64,000 nucleotides of DNA, taken from NCBI RefSeq assembly GCF_963576675.1, contig NC_088916.1:7951001-8015000 (forward strand), given 5' to 3'. The position numbers and the translations under genes are program-made. This DNA comes from Euphorbia lathyris (taxonomy: Eukaryota; Streptophyta; Magnoliopsida; Malpighiales; Euphorbiaceae). The notes beneath the pieces were generated by a model. It saw only the letters and a program-made list of their open reading frames with translations, was not told the origin of the DNA and made no database searches. Of this stretch, positions 60,601 to 64,000 are shown piece by piece (within the stretch, counting starts at the first letter, position 1; each line of letters starts with the position of its first letter).

Positions 60601-63600
60601 CTAATTCGAGTTCTTTTCTGCATCTCTCGCTCTTTTCCGATCCCTTTCCTTCCTATACTTAATTCCACAAGCATTACACAATGCCTGCAAATCAAAGAAA
60701 AAAATAAAATACATCAACACTATTTTGTTTGGCTGAGAAATTGAAAATGTGTGGAATAACTATTTAGTGTTTTAAAATTATCCATCTATACTGTATGCTA
60801 AATCTGTAGACAAATTTGCAGTATATCACTTCTAGACTATGTGTTTGTTGGTGTCTCAAATACACGGAAAGCATATTATCTAAGTGAATAACAAATATAT
60901 CACGTTGAAGCTATAAGTTCATTCATGTTTAAATTAATGACTTTTTTATTAATTATTTTCTGAAATAGCAAGATAATCAATCAATTGTTAAGCATCTCAA
61001 AGATTTCTTCCATTGGTTAATACGTTTAGTTATAGTTTTTCTGATTTATCAGAATATTTTGTTTTTCCTTTTTTGGATTCGATTTTGTATTTTTGGATGC
61101 ATTTGAATGTTTTTGTTTTATAAGGTTAGAATTAGAAGGTCCATATCACTATCTAACTATTATATATGTTGGTATTCACTTTCATATGCAATTTTGCTTC
61201 GTGAATATTTGTTTAATGAAACCAGACCTTTTCATTCCAAAAAAATTCAGCTGACTACTTATAACAATATATATGTGGGCAAAATCTTTCTCATCGCATC
61301 TCATTTTTTTTAATTTAGTTTTTTTTAAACTCAATTAATCACCATTTAACTATTTCTGAATGAAAATTTTGTGTTATATATAATATGATTGAGATTTGAA
61401 TGGTTGAGAACGTTAACTATATATGATAAGTAGATAATTGAAAAAGGAAAAGTTTCATTTTATGTTTGCTTTAATTCCTAGCAAAGAATTTTAAAAAGTA
61501 ATAAATAGTATTGCAAATTTTATTAGTTAAAGTGACACTTTTCAAAATAAGTAACGGGTTAAAATATAATTTATTTATTTTATTTTTTAATGTCAAATAT
61601 TTGAATGAAGAGTAGCTTTTTTTTACCACTTATATTTTCTTTCATCACATTTAAAAAAATTCAAGTTGTTGGTCCCATTTAAAAAATTTCAAGTTAATAT
61701 GTTTCTTCCATTTTACTTATCAATTTAATTTTTTTTTGAGATATAAAAACCTCTTAGATTATGTAATTGAGAATTTAAATCGTAATAATTTCATTTGTTA
61801 TGTCCTTTTTTTTAAATGAAAATGCATGATTTATCAATATATTTGATCAAGATTCAGGTAGACATTTCACTTCTTCATAAATCGATATTATACACTTAAA
61901 TAAGCATGAATTTATCATCTCTTAAACTATCTTGACTTTAAAGAGTATTTTCTGTTTTTTTTATGGGTAATAGATTTTTAAAGACTAATTCCATTATATC
62001 AAAAAAAATTTCAAAAATTTTAAAGAAATTTTTTCATAATTCATTTAATAAATACTTACTTCCCAAAAAAATATAAATAAAACTATAAAAAACATACAAA
62101 AAAAAAAGCTTTTCGTGCAAAGCACATGTATACTGCTAGTATAATACTAATTCCTTAATTATAATATCAATGTGTGGTCAATGGTGGAGAGACGGGGAGT
62201 CACAATGTCCAAAAGATTCATCAACCCCCAAACTAACGGTGAAAACGCAAAATTCATTAAATTATTCGTACATTGTTAAGCATATAAATTTCGTCGGTAA
62301 TATTCAATAGTCAGAATATGTAACTGATTTCATATCACTATCAAATTATGTCATGAGCTTTCAATCGCGAATTTTGAGTCTAACTCCACAATTATGTGCT
62401 ATATATATTAATGCAACGAAATAGTAAAAGAGAAAGGGAGAGAATGACCTTGGGGCCAAGCGGGCCTTTTCTCCACACAGGAGTAACATTAGTATTGCAG
62501 TTCATATTTGTGCACCTCTTGTTTTGATCAATATAGAGGCCAAAACGTTGTCGCCTTGAGTCCTTTCGAGAATTTGAAGAAGATGACGATGACGATGCAG
62601 AGCTTATGTGAACACCCCCTTCATATATTATATTGATGAATTTTTATTAGGGAATAATACTAATTATGTGATCACTTTAATTTTTTTTATAAAGGAAAAC
62701 GTAATAAATTAGCTACCATAATTGATGTTATTAGGAAATTGATGGTGGGGTAAAATTGGAATTCCAACAACAGATCCGGTAAGAGGAGTGGTGTGATATT
62801 GAAGATGATGACTTCCATTATGAATGAAGTAATTGCTATGACTTCCAATTTGGGTTGAGCCTGCATTGAAGTGCATATTTGGCATACCATTTCCTATATT
62901 GCTTACAATATTGTTATTCATTCCTGAGAAAAAAAATTATACAATTATATGAAGAATTTATTTTCATTAAATATAGTAAGAAAGAATAAAAAATTGATAA
63001 TTTAAAAAAAATATTAAATTTTAAGTATTGAATCTCAACACAATTGAAATTCGAAAAAAAAATCAATTAAATAGCTGGGATGTTTACCGCATGCCCTTCT
63101 TCGCTAACCAATCTTTAATTAAAAAAAGAATGGATTTAAGAGCATGTATATTTTTTAATATACACAAAAAAAAGAATATATGATAATACAAAATTATTCG
63201 AAAGGAATATAAATATTTTTATATAAAATTTTAACACATTATTTTTTATAATGTTGGACTAAACTTTGAATTTTCATATTTTACCTTATTAGTCCAAATG
63301 ATACTTATTTTAATTTGAATAAATTTTAAATCGAATAATCCGATAATTTTTATTATTAAAAGGCTGGTCACTCAATCAATTAAAAACAAATAAATACTAC
63401 CCAATAAATGAAAAGCAAATAAATGCTATATTTATTATTAAAATCTAATTAAAGGTAGAAAAGTAATTGAGAGTTTTATACAATATTCATACCATCAATC
63501 ACTCCATAGTTCATAGGAGTTGGAGTTGCTATATTGACCATCCCAATAGCATTGATGCTTCCTTGACCTCCTCCAATATTTATCATTCTATTGTCGTTTG

Positions 63601-63607
63601 GTAATTG
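60601..63607 (-). CDS. GATA unit 6: GATA-type zinc-finger protein, open across four exons
   Basis: Exons: 63493-63607 (QLPNDNRMINIGGG...), 62717-62923 (MNNNIVSNIGNG...PNNINYG), 62449-62618 (GVHISSASSSSSSS... to GPLGPK) and 60601-60684 (ALCNACGIKYRKERDRKR... stop TAG). The three introns are GT-AG and the frame joins perfectly (191 residues from exon a). The finger is [28 protein letters not shown], that is C-X4-C-X18-C-X2-C, followed by a basic tail. GATA factors bind GATA motifs as nuclear transcription regulators. An intron after GPK is known in plant B-class GATA genes. The C-X4-C spacing is unusual against C-X2-C. The true start may be the Met in exon a (63584-63586) or lie beyond the window. 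The last intron carries a Helitron. Confidence 0.8.
60785..62139. mobile_element. Non-autonomous Helitron in the zinc-finger intron
   Basis: 1355 bp. The 5' end is TCTATACTGTATGC and the 3' end CTAG, inserted between host A (60784) and T (62140). A GTGC-AAA-GCAC hairpin sits about 10 bp before CTAG. Copies of the same intron at 51531 and 13244 (TTATCCAT and relatives) lack it. There is no target duplication. No RepHel ORF is present, so mobilisation would need another element. Confidence 0.8.
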
Positions 63608-64000
63608 CTGTTTTAATTAAGATGCATATTAATTAGTTAATTAGACAAATGTTAGGTGCAATTTTATAATTCTAAGATAATTACATACAATAATTAAATA
63701 TTTAAAATATCATTTAAATATATTAATTTTTTTCAATTTTATGTTTTGTAATTATTATACCAAAATTAATTTACCTTTATAATATTAATAAATTTTAATT
63801 AGTATATAAAATTGAGATATATATAAAATAAATTTAAAAGTATATTAAATTACATATTTTTCATTGAATTATAAAATAAATATGTTACTATTTTATTTAA
63901 ATGTTAGTAATAATAATAATAGTTTTTTTGTTTAGAAAATAATCATAATAATAGTTATAATTCAAGAAGTTTATGTTTTATACTTTTTAATATTTATGTA
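63608..64000 (-). other. Upstream flank of GATA unit 6
   Basis: AT-rich. 63690-63880 matches 15585-15780 and, in part, 58140-58220, so it belongs to the duplicated unit. No exon or promoter recognised before the window ends. Confidence 0.5.

Overview
The window is nuclear DNA from a plant, most likely a eudicot. It is AT-rich, genes have spliceosomal introns, and Ty1/copia and Ty3/gypsy (Tat/Ogre-like) retrotransposons, hAT, MULE and Helitron elements fill most of the space. No rRNA gene, intact tRNA gene or CRISPR was found. The species cannot be named from the sequence alone. LAYOUT. 1-2.7 kb: AT-rich DNA without a recognisable gene. 2.75-21 kb: decayed copies of a small GATA-type zinc-finger gene (units 1 and 2 on the minus strand, unit 3 on the plus strand). 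They are interrupted by a complete but defective copia element with 149/165-bp LTRs (3653-8551), copia and LINE fragments, a 1.1-kb hAT element inside a zinc-finger exon, a MULE-type MITE and an F-box pseudogene inserted in a GATA exon. 21.5-22.8 kb: 3' end of another copia element. 24.2-48.45 kb: two nested Ty3/gypsy elements. The outer one (24204-48446, 520-bp LTRs, TSD ATTAG) keeps only integrase plus an antisense multi-exon ORF. It was entered by an 18.9-kb Tat/Ogre-like element (25607-44516, 3-kb LTRs, TSD AGCGG) lying on the minus strand. 48.5-55 kb: repeat units tied to the GATA array, a hAT-like MITE and a foldback element. 55-58 kb: GATA unit 5, disrupted. 58-60.4 kb: nested MITEs. 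60.6-63.6 kb: GATA unit 6, the only copy whose four exons join into one open frame. HOW IT FITS TOGETHER. The host signal is a local family of GATA-like genes with an unusual C-X4-C-X18-C-X2-C finger, split by an intron after the GPK motif. Homologous exons occur in at least five places on both strands, and insertions disable most copies. The two nested gypsy elements share one layout: sense pol, then an antisense intron-containing gene, then the 3' LTR. In the inner element the antisense gene is a plant mobile domain (PMD) protein with its own TATA box and six in-phase exons. The inner element also carries four Gag capsid-like segments with identical internal spacing, and has lost its reverse-transcriptase core, so it must have moved with proteins supplied in trans.
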